Part shown: one piece after another, positions 34,415 through 45,102 of the stretch
Layout: every line of letters starts with the position of its first letter
Numbering within the stretch: the stretch's first letter is position 1
From: Calliopum simillimum
Taxonomy: Eukaryota; Arthropoda; Insecta; Diptera; Lauxaniidae
Assembly: GCA_951812925.1 (NCBI GenBank)
Contig: OX638370.1
Span: 28,015,964-28,079,963, forward strand
DNA: 64,000 bases
Direction of reading: 5' to 3'
Notes under the pieces: model-generated
What the model saw: only the letters and a program-made list of their open reading frames with translations
Database searches by the model: none
What the model was told of the DNA's origin: nothing
Translations under genes and position numbers: made by a program

Positions 34415-35365
34415 GAGTGATGTAGACAGACGTTGGCCACAGGTTGGAGTGGGCCACCCAAGTAATTTTAAGATTAGTGACATCTATGTCAAACCGCTCA
34501 CATTAATTATTGTATTTTGACGCAAGGTCACTTCTTATAAGCGTTTGGGGGTTATAAACCTGCTTTCGCAATGTCCAGAGAAACTTGCTGTAGATTTTGG
34601 CGAGGAAGTTTTTCCCCTCGTACCCTTTCATACGATTTGTGATCGAATTTTTACGAGAAATACACAGGTAAATATGCAATATGTTAGTTAAACATGTTAT
34701 TTTTGTAATGCAAAGTGATTTTTGCCCATATTCAAGTTGTGTTTTTGTCGAATGCATAAGCAAAAAAAGGAATTTGCAGGTAGAAGTGGGCCATTATTTG
34801 TGGACATACATGGGCCACTTGAGTAATGCTGTTCTTTGCACAGTAAAGTGTTTTTATTAATTATGCAAATGTCTTATTTACTCATTTTTATCATTTTAGC
34901 CATTATGCCTCCAAAAAAAAAGAAGAAAACCACAAAAAAGTGGTAAATTATGAAAAATCGCAGATACCAACAAAAGATTCAAAAGAAGTCAATTGTTCAC
35001 AACCAGCTGTGAAAAAAGGCAAAAAAAGAAAGTCCTCGGTTTTTTCAGATGACGACATTTATTTTTGTATGATTTGCACTAAATTGACCGACCAAGCTCA
35101 CAAAAAAAAAATTCCATCGAGTGCGACATCTGCGACCGCCCCTTCCATTTACAGTGCGTCGATATGACCAACCGCAACGACTTCACATGCGTCAATTGCA
35201 TGTAGGATCTGTGCTTTATCACTGCGAAATGTTTTTTGTTTTTTTCACAACAACTTTGAAATTTCTACTTCATCAATCCTTTTTCCAGACATAAAATAAA
35301 CATTAATAAAGTCCATGTTTTACAACCGAAAATAAAAACATGGCCCAATTCTGTCTACATCACTC
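34415..35365. mobile_element. Pogo-like non-autonomous element
   Basis: Perfect 16-bp terminal inverted repeats GAGTGATGTAGACAGA start at 34415 and end at 35365, each bordered outside by a TA dinucleotide as expected for the Tc1/mariner/pogo group. Subterminal GGGCCA boxes recur at about 34451, 34789 and 34809, with their complement near 35342. The 951-bp interior retains only a C-terminal transposase-tail coding remnant. A similar-sized pogo-like element lies at 44138-45100. Confidence 0.75.
34904..35205 (+). pseudogene. PHD-type zinc finger tail of a pogo-like transposase
   Basis: A pyrimidine tract and CATTTTAG precede ATGCCTCCA, which starts MPPKKKKKTTKKW and stops. A one-base shift continues as VNYEKSQIPTKDSKEVNCSQ, then SDDDIYFCMICTKLTDQAH; another shift within an A run continues as IECDICDRPFHLQC and ends FTCVNCM. 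The cysteine/histidine spacing (C-x2-C, C-x2-C, H-x2-C, C-x2-C) fits a C4HC3 PHD finger. Such fingers are common at the C-terminus of insect pogo-type transposases. The location inside a TA-flanked TIR element supports that origin. Two frameshifts in A runs suggest decay, though sequencing error in homopolymers is possible. No DDE domain is seen. Confidence 0.65.
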
Positions 35366-35619
35366 TACATAAAAATTCATATGCTTATAACTTTTAAAAG
35401 TTTTAAAATTTTTGAAAAAATAAATAAAAGGCAATAATCCTGATCAAAAACTCTACAAAAAATCTCCAAAAAAAGTTTGAGTTAAGCAAGTTATTTTTTA
35501 CTGTTACCTTTTGAATTTTTTCCTAATGTGGCTTTTAGAGGAGAAAATATTTTTATTTCTTTATATTTCTTTATATTTTGTTAATAATTTCAGATACATG
35601 ACGGTTTCTTATTTGTATA

Positions 35620-36010
35620 GGGCGTGGCGCCGCCCACCTTTTTACTGAAAACTATGTCATCTTATGCCCTTTGTATATGTGCCAAATTTTATCTATCTGC
35701 GTTAAGCATTTTTAGAGAAATGATAAATCAGCTTTTAGGAGGGCGTGACACCGTCCATTTTTTAAGTGAGGACTATTTATTCTCAGAGTTATTACATATG
35801 TACCAAATTACATCTATTTGCGACAAATATTTTCAGAAATATAATAAAATTGTTTTTTCTGAGGGCGTGGCACCGCCCACTTTTTCAATGAACAATATTT
35901 CTCCCAAAGACTTTTACATATTTACTAAATTTCATTTTATTGCGGCAAATAGTTTTGGAGATATGATTAATTAATATTTTGGGGGCGTGGCACCGCCCAT
36001 TTCTTATATT
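35620..36010. repeat. Four-unit 121-bp tandem repeat with GC hairpin boxes
   Basis: GGGCGTGGCGCCGCCC (35620), GGGCGTGACACCGTCC (35741), GGGCGTGGCACCGCCC (35863) and GGGCGTGGCACCGCCC (35983) recur at 120-122 bp. Each box is a short hairpin. Between them lie ACCAAATTTTATCTATCTGC-like and TTTTCAGAAATATGATAAA-like segments. Such GGCGTGGCACCGCCC arrays are a familiar type in fly genomes. Non-coding. Confidence 0.88.
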
Positions 36011-37894
36011 ATGACTGAGATTTTTTTTTATACTAACATAATGTGAAAACTTCTTTAAAATCAGTTAGATAGTTTCCAAGTGAACAATTACACAAACAAA
36101 CAAAATCTCATTTTTATAACGTTTATTTTAGTTTTTTTCTCATAGCTTGAAAACTGTTAAAGATAGCGCACAATTTATAACATTTTTGAAATTAGAGTTG
36201 TCAAATTAATGAAAATTGATACCCATTTGGAAAACAAATTTCAACGACTCCCTAACTTTATATGAGAGGTATGCGTGGCCGTGGATGCATTTTGTTCATA
36301 TTCTACGATTTTTATTGCCTTAATCTAAAAAGCGTCTGTACCAAATTTCGAAAGCCTAGCTCAATAAGTACTAGATATGACTGCCGTTTCATACAAGCCC
36401 GTCCGCTATTTGGGCGAAATAGATTTATTTTTAACAGTAAAAGTCATAAGTTAAAGTTATTTTTCCTTTGATTCTTAATAGATGTGTCATTTGGTCGGAA
36501 ATAGTCAAAATCGTTAAGACTGCTGAGAATTATATGCAAATTTGAAATAAATCTCATCAGAAATAAATTTATTTTTAATGGCAAATTACGTAGAGATTAA
36601 AAGCTAAGTCTCGAAACAGCCCTAAATTACTTCATAAATTTCCAGTGCGAATGTAGTTATACGGACCTTTCCACACTGAATCCGATGTCAGAATTGCTCA
36701 TATACCCACAGGATTTCGAGATATCGTTGCATGAATTTGAAGAAAGCGCTGTTTTTATGCTTATAGAGCAGTTTTAGGAAAACGGATAATTTCATTTTTT
36801 TAATGAAATCGAATAGTCATAATCATAATATTCTTTATCAAACTGTACCATTAAACTTTTCCGACAAGACTCTGCCGTTAAAAAACATAGAATTACACCT
36901 TTTCCTAATACTGCGCCTGAAAACAGCGCTTTCTGCATCGTCAATCCAGTATATCTTGAGGCGTTTGTTCAGTAATAACCTCTTGATTCGACCTAAATCT
37001 CTTATCGCCTAGCCATTTCTTCAGGTGAGTGGCATAGAGAAAAGTCAAATGCGATCGTTCCTGCTTGAAATTAATATCAAATCTGTCTAAAACTCTCAGT
37101 ACTACTCGCCAATGATCATTTTACTATTTTCGTATATCCTTCTTAAGAGTTCAGTATTTCTCCATACAGAATTTCAGAAAAAACTTTGGAGAGGTTTATG
37201 AACTGGTCTATAGACTGGACAGCAAATTTAAGCAATTTCTGAACGCGCTCAATTTACACTTAATTTATGTAGCATACTTTTCAGCGGCTATGCTGTAAAT
37301 GTAAATATTTTCTATAAAAAAAATGTATTTTAATGCGCAACGTTGCATAAAATGTTGAAATGTAAGTGAACATTTTTAAATTTATTTTTTCTTTGCATTT
37401 TATTTTTACACATTTTATTTTTTTTTTATTTTTTATTTTTTTTTTATTTTTTATTTTTTTTGTTACTTCAATCAAATGCAAAAATTTTGAATTGAATGCA
37501 AAAGCAGCAGCAACATCAGCAGAACTAAAACATGATTTACCTTTTTAGACTTTGTAATATTTCATTCAATGTTATTTTTCCCATTTAACATTTTTATGTA
37601 TAATAGTCCCTCCATCTCTGTTTTTTTGTACCCTACACAAAACGGTGTATATATTTTAATTTTGTGCTTCCTTTTGTAGCAGCAATTGAGGTGGTGAGGG
37701 AGTTATTAATAAGTGTATTTATTTTTGAGTTTTAATGAAGAACGATTTACGCATAATAAATGTGACTTTCATAGTATGGGTACATATTCAATACTAAACT
37801 TTATAAAGGTTACCTAAAGAAATTGATTGGCAAACACTCAGGCAGAAAGTCAGGAGTGTCACAATTTATAGGGTTCATATTTAATTATAAAACG
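36011..37894. other. No gene seen
   Basis: AT-rich. Frames at 36262-36471 and 36803-37012 have no domain; 37281-37548 is TTTTATTTTT low complexity read on both strands. Confidence 0.45.
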
Positions 37895-38245
37895 AGTTGA
37901 TATGTTGTAAATATCGCAATTTGACATACCATGTTTAAATTTAAAATTAAATTTTTAAACTACTTAAAATGGTTTATGTTGACTATATGAAAATTATACT
38001 AATTTTACGAACTTTAGTCATTATTTTTAAACTACTTTATCAAGAGTTTCTATGCAAATACTTGGCTTAAAAAACTAATTCTCAATATTTTGTTTTGAAA
38101 TTATAACATAAAGTGTTAAAAACTCATTCTCCCGGCTGCCTTTAACCACTTCTTAGTCACTAAAATTATTTTACAACGTATTGACACGCTCAAATTTTTA
38201 TATTCTAACTGTAAAGTTTTTAAATATTGAGTAAAAAGATTACTG
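37895..38245 (-). repeat. Dispersed repeat family A, copy 3 (inverted)
   Basis: Reverse complement of the 3425-3870 type: it contains the inverse of TTAACACTTTATGTTATAAT at about 38101 and of CTTTTTACTCAATATTTAAA at about 38222. A further 65 bp (AAAATGGTTTATGTTGACTA onward, about 37967) recurs inverted at about 42060-42125. It abuts the 3' tail of RTE copy B, suggesting that element inserted into or beside this repeat. Confidence 0.7.
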
Positions 38246-38250
38246 TTTTA

Positions 38251-39655
38251 TATGTATGTATTCTCCTTTAACTCCTAGGAGGAGCATAGGGCCAATATGA
38301 AATCTCTCCATTTGTCACGATCCCTTGCGATGACTTTAATCTCTTGCCACGACTTTCCCGATTCTTGGATTTCCTTTTCCAGCGACCTCTTCCAGTTGGT
38401 TTTGGGTCTACCACGTGCTCTACTGCCTTGTGGATTCCACTCAAGAGCCTGGCGACAAACTTCGCTGTGTGGTTTCCGGAGAGTGTGACCAATCCATCCC
38501 CATTTGCGCAGCTTGACCTCGTTTGCTATAGCCCTCTGATTGCATTTTTGATGTAGCTCGGCATTTGATATAGTGCGAGGCCACCAAAACTTTAGTATTC
38601 GCCTTAAGCGTTTGTTGACGAATACTTGCAGCTTGTTCGTTAGTTGTTCAGTAACAAGCCACGTTTCGCACCCATATAACAAAACCGATTTCACATTCGA
38701 ATCAAAAATGCGCACTCTCTTTTTGGTGGATATAACGGATGAAGACCGTATTTTGTTCAGTTGAGCAAACGCGCCTTTTGCTTTTGCCATTCTTGAGTTG
38801 ATATCCTCTTTTGCTCCACCATCCATGGAAATAATGCTGCCTAAGTACGTGAAGCTATCGACGTTTCCGATATCATCACTGCCAGCTTTGTCATTGCTTG
38901 CGTTTAGCTTCATGCTTTTAGTCTTGGATACGTTGATTTTAAGGCCGGCCTTTTGTGATTCCAAGACAAGGTCTTCAATTTTGCTTTGCATATCTGAATG
39001 TTTGGACGATAAGAGGCAGATGTCGTCAGCGTAGTCGGGATCTTCCAGATGTTCGGTAAAGTTCCATTGGATACGCCTTTTGGCCTTATTAAGAGCTTTA
39101 TCTAGGATATCATTAAGAACGATAAGGAAGAGTGATGGTGATAGTAAACACCCCTGCCGTACGCCTGAATTAGTGGTGAATGTCGGTGACAACAACCCAT
39201 TGTGTAACACACTGCATTTAAAGCCTTCATATTGTGCACGTACTAAGTTTATGGCCTTTGCGGCAATACCTCTTCGTTGCAGTGAAACCCAGATGTTTTC
39301 TCGGGAGACACTGTCGAAGGCAGTGCTATAGTCTACGAAGACAAGTTGAAGTGCAGCACGCCACTCGCATGATTGTTCGACAATTATTCTGAATGTGTTG
39401 ATTTGATCCACGCATGATCGGTTTCGCCGGAATCCTGCTTGCTTTCGAATGGCCGAATCAAGTTTTTCGTTTACCTTGTTCAGAAGCACTTTCATCAATA
39501 CTTTTGATGGTACTGAGAGCAAGGTAATGCCTCTATAGTTTCACCTTTTTCCGTAGTTTGACTAACATGCCATGTAACCAATCTTTTGGCAAACGCTCTT
39601 CGCTCCATATTGTGGTGAGCAGAGAATGGAGAATTTTAGCTGATGTTATGGGGCA
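38251..39655 (-). mobile_element. RTE-like non-LTR retrotransposon, 5'-truncated copy B
   Basis: Minus-strand element whose 3' end is the shared GGAGTTAAAGGAGAATACAT tail followed by a short ACAT-type microsatellite (38251-38260). The 5' end is lost: homology begins around 39650 with ITSAKILHSLLTTIW, upstream of the long reverse transcriptase frame. The microsatellite tail and short 3' UTR suit the RTE clade. No target duplication was found. Confidence 0.85.
38275..39522 (-). CDS. RTE-like reverse transcriptase, partial (415 residues)
   Basis: The longest genuine coding frame in the window. RT motifs appear in order: SVPSKVL near residue 3, motif A FVDYSTAFDS (62-71), motif B SGVRQGCLLSP (119-129), motif C YADD (164-167). 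Next come the thumb-like LGSIISMDGGAKEDI segment, LLYGCETW, and the C-terminal KWGWIGHTLRK and GRPKTNWKR stretches. All catalytic aspartates are present. The annotated Met is not a true start. Upstream the frame is broken: ITSAKILHSLLTTIW and WLHGMLVKLRKK lie in a shifted frame and a small deletion precedes NYRGITLLSV. The endonuclease domain is missing, so the copy cannot move itself. Copies A and C are closely related. Confidence 0.9.
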   Translation of the reverse strand: MLSVPSKVLMKVLLNKVNEKLDSAIRKQAGFRRNRSCVDQINTFRIIVEQSCEWRAALQLVFVDYSTAFDSVSRENIWVSLQRRGIAAKAINLVRAQYEGFKCSVLHNGLLSPTFTTNSGVRQGCLLSPSLFLIVLNDILDKALNKAKRRIQWNFTEHLEDPDYADDICLLSSKHSDMQSKIEDLVLESQKAGLKINVSKTKSMKLNASNDKAGSDDIGNVDSFTYLGSIISMDGGAKEDINSRMAKAKGAFAQLNKIRSSSVISTKKRVRIFDSNVKSVLLYGCETWLVTEQLTNKLQVFVNKRLRRILKFWWPRTISNAELHQKCNQRAIANEVKLRKWGWIGHTLRKPHSEVCRQALEWNPQGSRARGRPKTNWKRSLEKEIQESGKSWQEIKVIARDRDKWRDFILALCSS

Positions 39656-40634
39656 TGGGAAACAATTTACCTTCATTCCGATTCACTTTTAGATAAATAT
39701 CTCATCAGGATAAAGAAAAAAAATTAAAAAACTGAAAATACTCAAAATGAAGATAAAAAAAAGTGTAGTGTAATATGGACCATATAGTCTATTTGGTACA
39801 GAAGTTGTATATAAAAATGTCACTTCCACATTCGGCACATTTTTCATGACTCCAAGAACGTCAGATTACACATTCAACCCAAAATTCGCCACGTCGATTT
39901 ACTGAGTAAAGGGTATTACATTATATGCATTTTTTATAATTTTTTTCCTTTGTAGTTAACGAATTACATATAATGACCATCAGACTCGTCATGAAAACTG
40001 CAACTAGATGCCCCATATGAAAAAAATGATAAATACGTTTGTTTTTGAGGCTTTTTTCTTTGGTGGTCCATATTACCCACAGCACGTGTTGGTGAAATAA
40101 TTGGTTTTTTTATCAAAAACTCTTTTGGTTAATGAACTTATTTGTGCTAATAAATTATAAATGGTATTTACTGACTTTATATAATTAACCATTTATTTAA
40201 AAACGCGATGTCTTTTAAGTGAAATAATGAAATATACTCACTAAAAAAAAATTATCACTGATCTTTTTTTCAGAAAAAAAAACTTTACAGAAACATGCGA
40301 CTTCACCGAACGCTAAAATCGCCCTATTATAAGCTTTAGGTATAAGCGTTAAGTTTGAACATGAATAACGGTAAATCCTATGTATGCAGTGGGAAATAAC
40401 CGTGTGGTCCATATTACGCACGTAGTCCATATTTCTCTCCCTTACCCTACTAGTCCGACTTCTATCTCTTTTGCATACAAACAACTGTTCTTTTTTGTGT
40501 GTTGATGTCCTACGAAATTTCAATTGTCTCCTTCTGCATTACGTTTACACCAGTCCGGGGCTTGTTGTAGTCTGAAGTAGTCTTTTAACAACTAGTCTTC
40601 AACCAGTGGTTTTGTGTGTAGACAAACAATTGTA

Positions 40635-40665
<31 letters not shown>

Positions 40666-41190
40666 GATATAACCCAGTGTGCCAGACGGTTCAAGTCTCC
40701 GCTTTTTTATCCGTTACGGATCCGTTACTGATCCGTTGGCGGGAGAGATTCCTGGGATGTTTATTCATATTTTTTTAAATAAATTAAATAAAGTTAAATT
40801 ACATTCAAACCAATATTAACAAAAATGAATTCATTAATTTCATTTTCTTTCCATAATTTATTTTGACACAAAACACCAATTATTTCAAAAGCAACGAAAA
40901 TTAGATTTTGTTTTAGTTACGATTCAAATTTTTTTACCCCTACAAACAACAAACTGAAATCAATCTGGCCCACACAGCATCCTTTTTTCACTAGTTTCCA
41001 GCTAGTATTAACTAGAATTTTTTGTAGACTGCCTCATATTTTTACTGCAGGAATTGTTTATTGGTTAATTTATTAGACTTTTTGAATTTATTTTACTATT
41101 TATTGTTAAGGGCTCTTCATAAGCCTCTTGACGCTCCTCAGTGGAGATGGGGTTCTATGACAAATGGTGCAGGGCTGCCTATTTTTATTT
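39656..41190. other. No gene seen; possible pogo-like end and poly-T
   Basis: TAATATGGACCA at about 39769 and inverse matches TGGTCCATATTA at about 40067 and 40406 suggest remains of an inverted-repeat element. Near 40455, TA follows CTCTCCCTTACCC, which resembles a pogo-type terminus, but no left partner was found. A long T run lies at about 40639-40666. No coding region. Confidence 0.4.
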
Positions 41191-41720
41191 ATATTTTACT
41201 TATGTTAATACCTTTTTCTAATCAAAACCAATTTATTTAACTTCGATAATTAATTAAAGTAAACTTTTTAAAAATACAATATAAATTTTAAGGGTTGCCA
41301 CCTGATTACTTTCAAAATTTTTGTTTAAATCTTGTTTTTTTGAAATAAATTGAAACTATTGGTTTCAGAATCGCTCAGATATGTAAATTTGTTTAAAATT
41401 GTACAAAAACCTTTGAGGGTTGCCTCCTGGATTTTTTATTAGTTTTGCATAAACCATATATTTAACCAACAATTTTAAAATTTTAGACTTAAACGCTTAA
41501 ATTACCTTTTTATAAATTCAACTTTTAGTTTTAGGGTTGCCACCTGCTTATTTTCCGAAATTTTGTTTAACTCGTATTTTTGCAACTAAATTAAAATTCT
41601 TGATCTAAAAACGAATAGAAAAATTTACAATAAAAATCAAATGGCAGCCCTGACAGCTAATGAACCAATTTCAAAAAGATTTTCTGAGCGTTTTAAAGTC
41701 AAAAATTTCAAAAAAATATC
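41190..41720. repeat. Degenerate 'AGGGTTGCCA' repeat block, copy 2
   Basis: AGGGTTGCCACCTG occurs at about 41291 and 41532, and AGGGTTGCCTCCTG at about 41417, spaced about 120 bp. They are separated by TTTTGTTTAAATCTTG-like filler; a complement-like GGCAGCCCTGA is near 41643. Same family as 2690-3160. Confidence 0.6.
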
Positions 41721-41744
41721 ATTTTGCTTTTAAGAATTAAGGGT

Positions 41745-42090
41745 TTTTACTTATTTTTTAAACTTTAGTCATTATTTGCAAGAATCGAAAATTCCATGTA
41801 TTTTTTAACTTAGAAAATTATGAAAATTAGGATAAGAGAAAAAATTATGAAGCACGGCTATGGAGACATATGTTTCGGTTACTGCCACGTCACCACCTTT
41901 AGACCAATTTATGTTTAATTTAATTTATTTTAAATTAAATGAAATAATAATTGAAAAATTTAACTTTTGTCTGAGGTTGGGCTTGAACCAGGAACATTTA
42001 AGTCAAACTCTCCTTTGTCATAATTTTTTAAGATGAAAAATGCATGGAATTATCGATTCTTGCAAATAATGAATAAAGTTCATAAAATAA
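41745..42090. repeat. Inverted repeat, arms about 95 bp
   Basis: CATTATTTGCAAGAATCGAA at about 41771 (with flanking AATTCCATG) is the inverse of about 42040-42074, with imperfect pairing outwards. The loop has the AT palindrome ATTTAATTTATTTTAAATTAA. Part of the right arm also matches repeat family A at 37967-38035. Possibly a MITE; ends not defined. Confidence 0.7.
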
Positions 42091-43233
42091 GTATAATTTT
42101 CATATAGTCAAAATAAACCATTTTAATTAAGGGTTTAAGCAAAACAAAACAAAAAAACAAAATAGCAAAACTCAAAGTTTATGTACATTTTACCAAAAAA
42201 AAGTTCCAGAAATTGAGGCCATTTTCATTTCTTAAATTAATAAAAATTTAAAAAATAGGTGAGGACAAAAAAAGCCATGTTTTGGTAAAATCTCGAAGCT
42301 TCAAACATTTATATATTGTGTAGGGTATTTAATTTTTTACCGTGGCCTGCACTTTCTCACTAACTCAAACTGCTGTACCCTTTTTTTCATTTTTCGAGTT
42401 AACACCTGAACACGTTGTGCAAAATCAACACATCAGCAGCCCCCCGCCCAGTTTTGGTGGATGAAAACCAGGTTGCGTCTTTGCATGACAAATCAGATTT
42501 ATGTTGAAATTGTTCGGCATCAACAAACATTTTCTTTTCACTTTTTTTTTTTTTTTTTTTGCTTCCACATTTTAATTTACTTTTTTTTATGTTCTGGTTC
42601 ATTTTTTTATACACAATTTTATGTTGGAATAGAAATGCAACAACAACAACAAAAAAGCGCAAATATCGTAAAAAGGAAATGAAATTTCAAACGAGTATCC
42701 TTCTTGCACAGTGTAAGTAGCTTTGTATTTTTTCCAATACTCAAGGAATTTACTGGAACTTAATGGAGGCGAAAGCTGAAAAATAGATGAAATGGGAAAA
42801 TTATACTACAAAAGTCTGTTGGGAAAAATATGCGCTTCGAATTTCTTACCCTAGTGATTATTTCTAGATAATATTTTCTTTCAAAAGTTGGTTTGTGTTT
42901 CAAAATTGGTTGATCCACATTAACAGTACACTTAGTACGTAAAACCAGCCACCAAAGTAGAGGAAATTTTTGTCAAATGAAAGTTTTAATCATCATCATC
43001 GGTGCCCAACCAAAGACTGTTGGTGGTCCACGTGTGGTTCATCGTACAGCTGTCCAATTCCAACTCATCATTTAGACTTGATAATGCTAAGTATATTATG
43101 ATGCCAGTAAGAATGATAAATGATTTTGTTAAGCATTTCAAGTCAAATTGTCGTCTATGAAACGGTGAAATGGCAGGCAGTTTTAAATCGAAATGAAAAG
43201 TTATCCATTCAATCTGAAAAAATTATTAAAATT
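42091..43233. other. No gene seen
   Basis: AT-rich with a T run near 42541-42560 and CAACAACAACAAC-type triplets near 42640. Not recognised. Confidence 0.45.
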
Positions 43234-43248
43234 ATGCTTACGAAGCTT

Positions 43249-43974
43249 ATTGAAGACCTTGTCTTGGAATCACAAAAGGCCGGCCTAAAAATCAACGTAT
43301 CCAAGACTAAAAGCATGAAGCTAAACGCAAGCAATGACATCACGTTTAAAGCTGGTAGTGATGACATCGGAAACGTCGATAGCTTCACGTATTTAGGCAG
43401 CATTATCTCCATGGATGGTGGAGCAAAAGAGGATATCAACTCAAGAATAGCTCAACTGAACAAAATATGGTCTTCTTCTGTTATGTCCACCAAAACGAGA
43501 GTGCGCATTTTTGATTCGAATGTGAAATCGGTTTTGTTATATGGGTGCGAAACGTAGCTTGTTACTGAACAACTAACGAACAAGCTGCAAGCATTCGTCA
43601 ACAAATGTTTAAGGCGAATACTAAAGGTTTGGTGGCCTCGCACTATATCAAATGCCGAGCTACATCAAAAATGCAATCAGAGGGCTATAGTAATCGAGGT
43701 CAAGTTGAGCAAATGGAGATGGATTGGTCACACTCTCCGGAAACCACACAGCGAAGTTTGTCGCCAGGCTCTTGAGTGGAATCCACAAGGCAGTAGAGGA
43801 CGTGGTAGACCCAAAACCAACTGGAAGAGGTTGCTGGAAAAGGAAATCCAAGAATAGGGAAAGTCGTGGCAAGAGATTAAAGTCATCGCAAGGGATCGTG
43901 ACAAATGGAGAGATTTCATATTGGCCCTATGCTCCTCCTAGAAATTAAAGGAGAATACATACATACATACATAC
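43249..43974 (+). pseudogene. RTE-like non-LTR retrotransposon, 5'-truncated copy C
   Basis: Plus-strand copy of the C-terminal half of the reverse transcriptase. It starts at IEDLVLESQKAGLKINVSK, runs through LGSIISMDGGAKEDI and LLYGCET, then a TAG replaces Trp at 43555-43557. It continues to GRPKTNWKR, with a second TAG at 43855-43857. Relative to copy B it has lost about seven residues after EDINSR and has three extra residues (ITF). It ends in GAATTAAAGG-like tail sequence plus (ACAT)n. A perfect 13-bp target duplication ATGCTTACGAAGC flanks it at 43234-43246 and 43975-43987. Clean duplication with few mutations implies a fairly recent insertion. Confidence 0.92.
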
Positions 43975-43987
43975 ATGCTTACGAAGC

Positions 43988-44137
43988 CACAAAATAATTT
44001 CTGCGCAAAAGAAAATATGTTTAAAGGACTTTTTATTTAAAGAAAAAAATTGCATTAGGGCGTACAAACTAGTGATGGCATTTTAAGTACAATTGTACTT
44101 TTTTCAGTACATGCGGGGTGTGAAAAGTACACAAGTA
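43988..44137. other. Short spacer with palindrome
   Basis: Contains the perfect 16-bp palindrome AAGTACAATTGTACTT at about 44086. Otherwise featureless. Confidence 0.5.
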
Positions 44138-45100
44138 GGGGAAGAGTTCCTGGTGTGGACAGCATTTTGTTTTCGACTCATAACTTTTGACTAAATGTAT
44201 ATTATGCAGACATATAAGTATCAATGGAAAGCTAGAGACCTTAGCTAACTATTGGTGAAGAAAGTAAATTGATTTCGTCAGTTGGAAAAATTATAAAAAA
44301 GAATAGTAAAGTGATCATTTTTGCCAAAAAAAAAATTTTTTGGTTCGAATGGAAAAAAATGCAAAATTAATTTATTCTGGACACATTGATTCACACAAAT
44401 TTATCAGCTTCAACAAAATCAGCGTCGCCGAAAACATCTGGATCAAATGACATGATACCATGATTTTAACAGCCATCATTAATGAAAACACCTTAATTAG
44501 TTCCTAAGTTTTTTTTTTATTTTTTTCCAGCAACTTTTGAATCAATTTCTTCTGCGATATCTTTAATTGACTTTTTGATTCTTTCCTTTCCACTAAAAAA
44601 GCATAAAAAGGCATAACAATACCATTTAGATTAGTAACGTTAGCATCCACGATAATATTTCAGTAAAGCACACGCTAAAAACAGAAGGGTGCCCACAACC
44701 GACCCAATTAGGTGCCCACAATCGACTTTGACAGCCACTTTGAAAAGCAATAAGCAAACTCTGTCATGTGAACATTTTGATTGCATTCGGTTTTGAATCA
44801 CAAAATATAATAAATTTACTGCATTAATATAGATTGCATTCAGCTTTTGTATTGATTCACTTCGATTTATCGTACTTGGAAAATGATTGAAAAAAACTTT
44901 TGTGTTGAATTTCACTTTTTCAAAAATTGTTTTCTTCTCAGCATTAAGCAAATGCGCCTGTTTGCTCCGGTATATGCACAAAAACTTCGTGCTGTCATAA
45001 CACGCGCTTTACATTTGTCAGAACCGCCACATTTGTTTTCTGTCAAAAGTTACGGGGGGTGCCCACACTCGAACCATGCCCGCAGGTCGTACTCTTTCCC
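44138..45100. mobile_element. Pogo-like element remnant
   Basis: GGGGAAGAGT at 44138 and the inverse of GGGAAAGAGT ending at 45100 form short terminal inverted repeats, each bordered by TA (44136-44137 and 45101-45102). GTGCCCACA boxes recur internally at about 44691, 44712 and 45059. A minus-strand coding tail at 44391-44488 resembles the end of a pogo-type transposase. Size (963 bp) is close to the pogo-like element at 34415-35365. Confidence 0.6.
44391..44488 (-). pseudogene. C-terminal tail of a pogo-like transposase
   Basis: Minus strand reads INDGC, stop, NHGIM, then SFDPDVFGDADFVEADKFV and stop. The pattern 'G-[IV]-x-P-F-[ND]-x-[ED]-[IV]-F-x-[DE]-x-D-F' is how many pogo/Tigger (DDE_1) transposases end. 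Here 'GIMSFDPDVFGDADF' fits well. Only this tail is recognisable; the rest is lost or shifted. Placement within TA-flanked termini supports the assignment, but the stretch is short. Confidence 0.45.
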
Positions 45101-45102
45101 TA

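Noticed and set aside
37281..37548. Lys-rich and Phe-rich frames on opposite strands
   Set aside because: Both come from a TTTTATTTTT low-complexity tract.
38297..39331. Plus-strand open frames within 38.3-39.3 kb
   Set aside because: They are antisense shadows of the RTE reverse transcriptase on the minus strand.
39769..40459. A third complete pogo-like element
   Set aside because: Only one possible terminus (near 40455) was found; internal inverted TGGTCCATATTA matches alone are insufficient.
41980..42015. tRNA gene suggested by a B-box-like GGTTCAAGCCC
   Set aside because: No cloverleaf, A box or acceptor pairing could be drawn.
44041..44075. Minus-strand TSLYALMQF, resembling the TYhhhhhQF motif of a gustatory receptor last exon
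   Set aside because: A stop lies four codons upstream in that frame and no acceptor site or preceding TM7 sequence exists.
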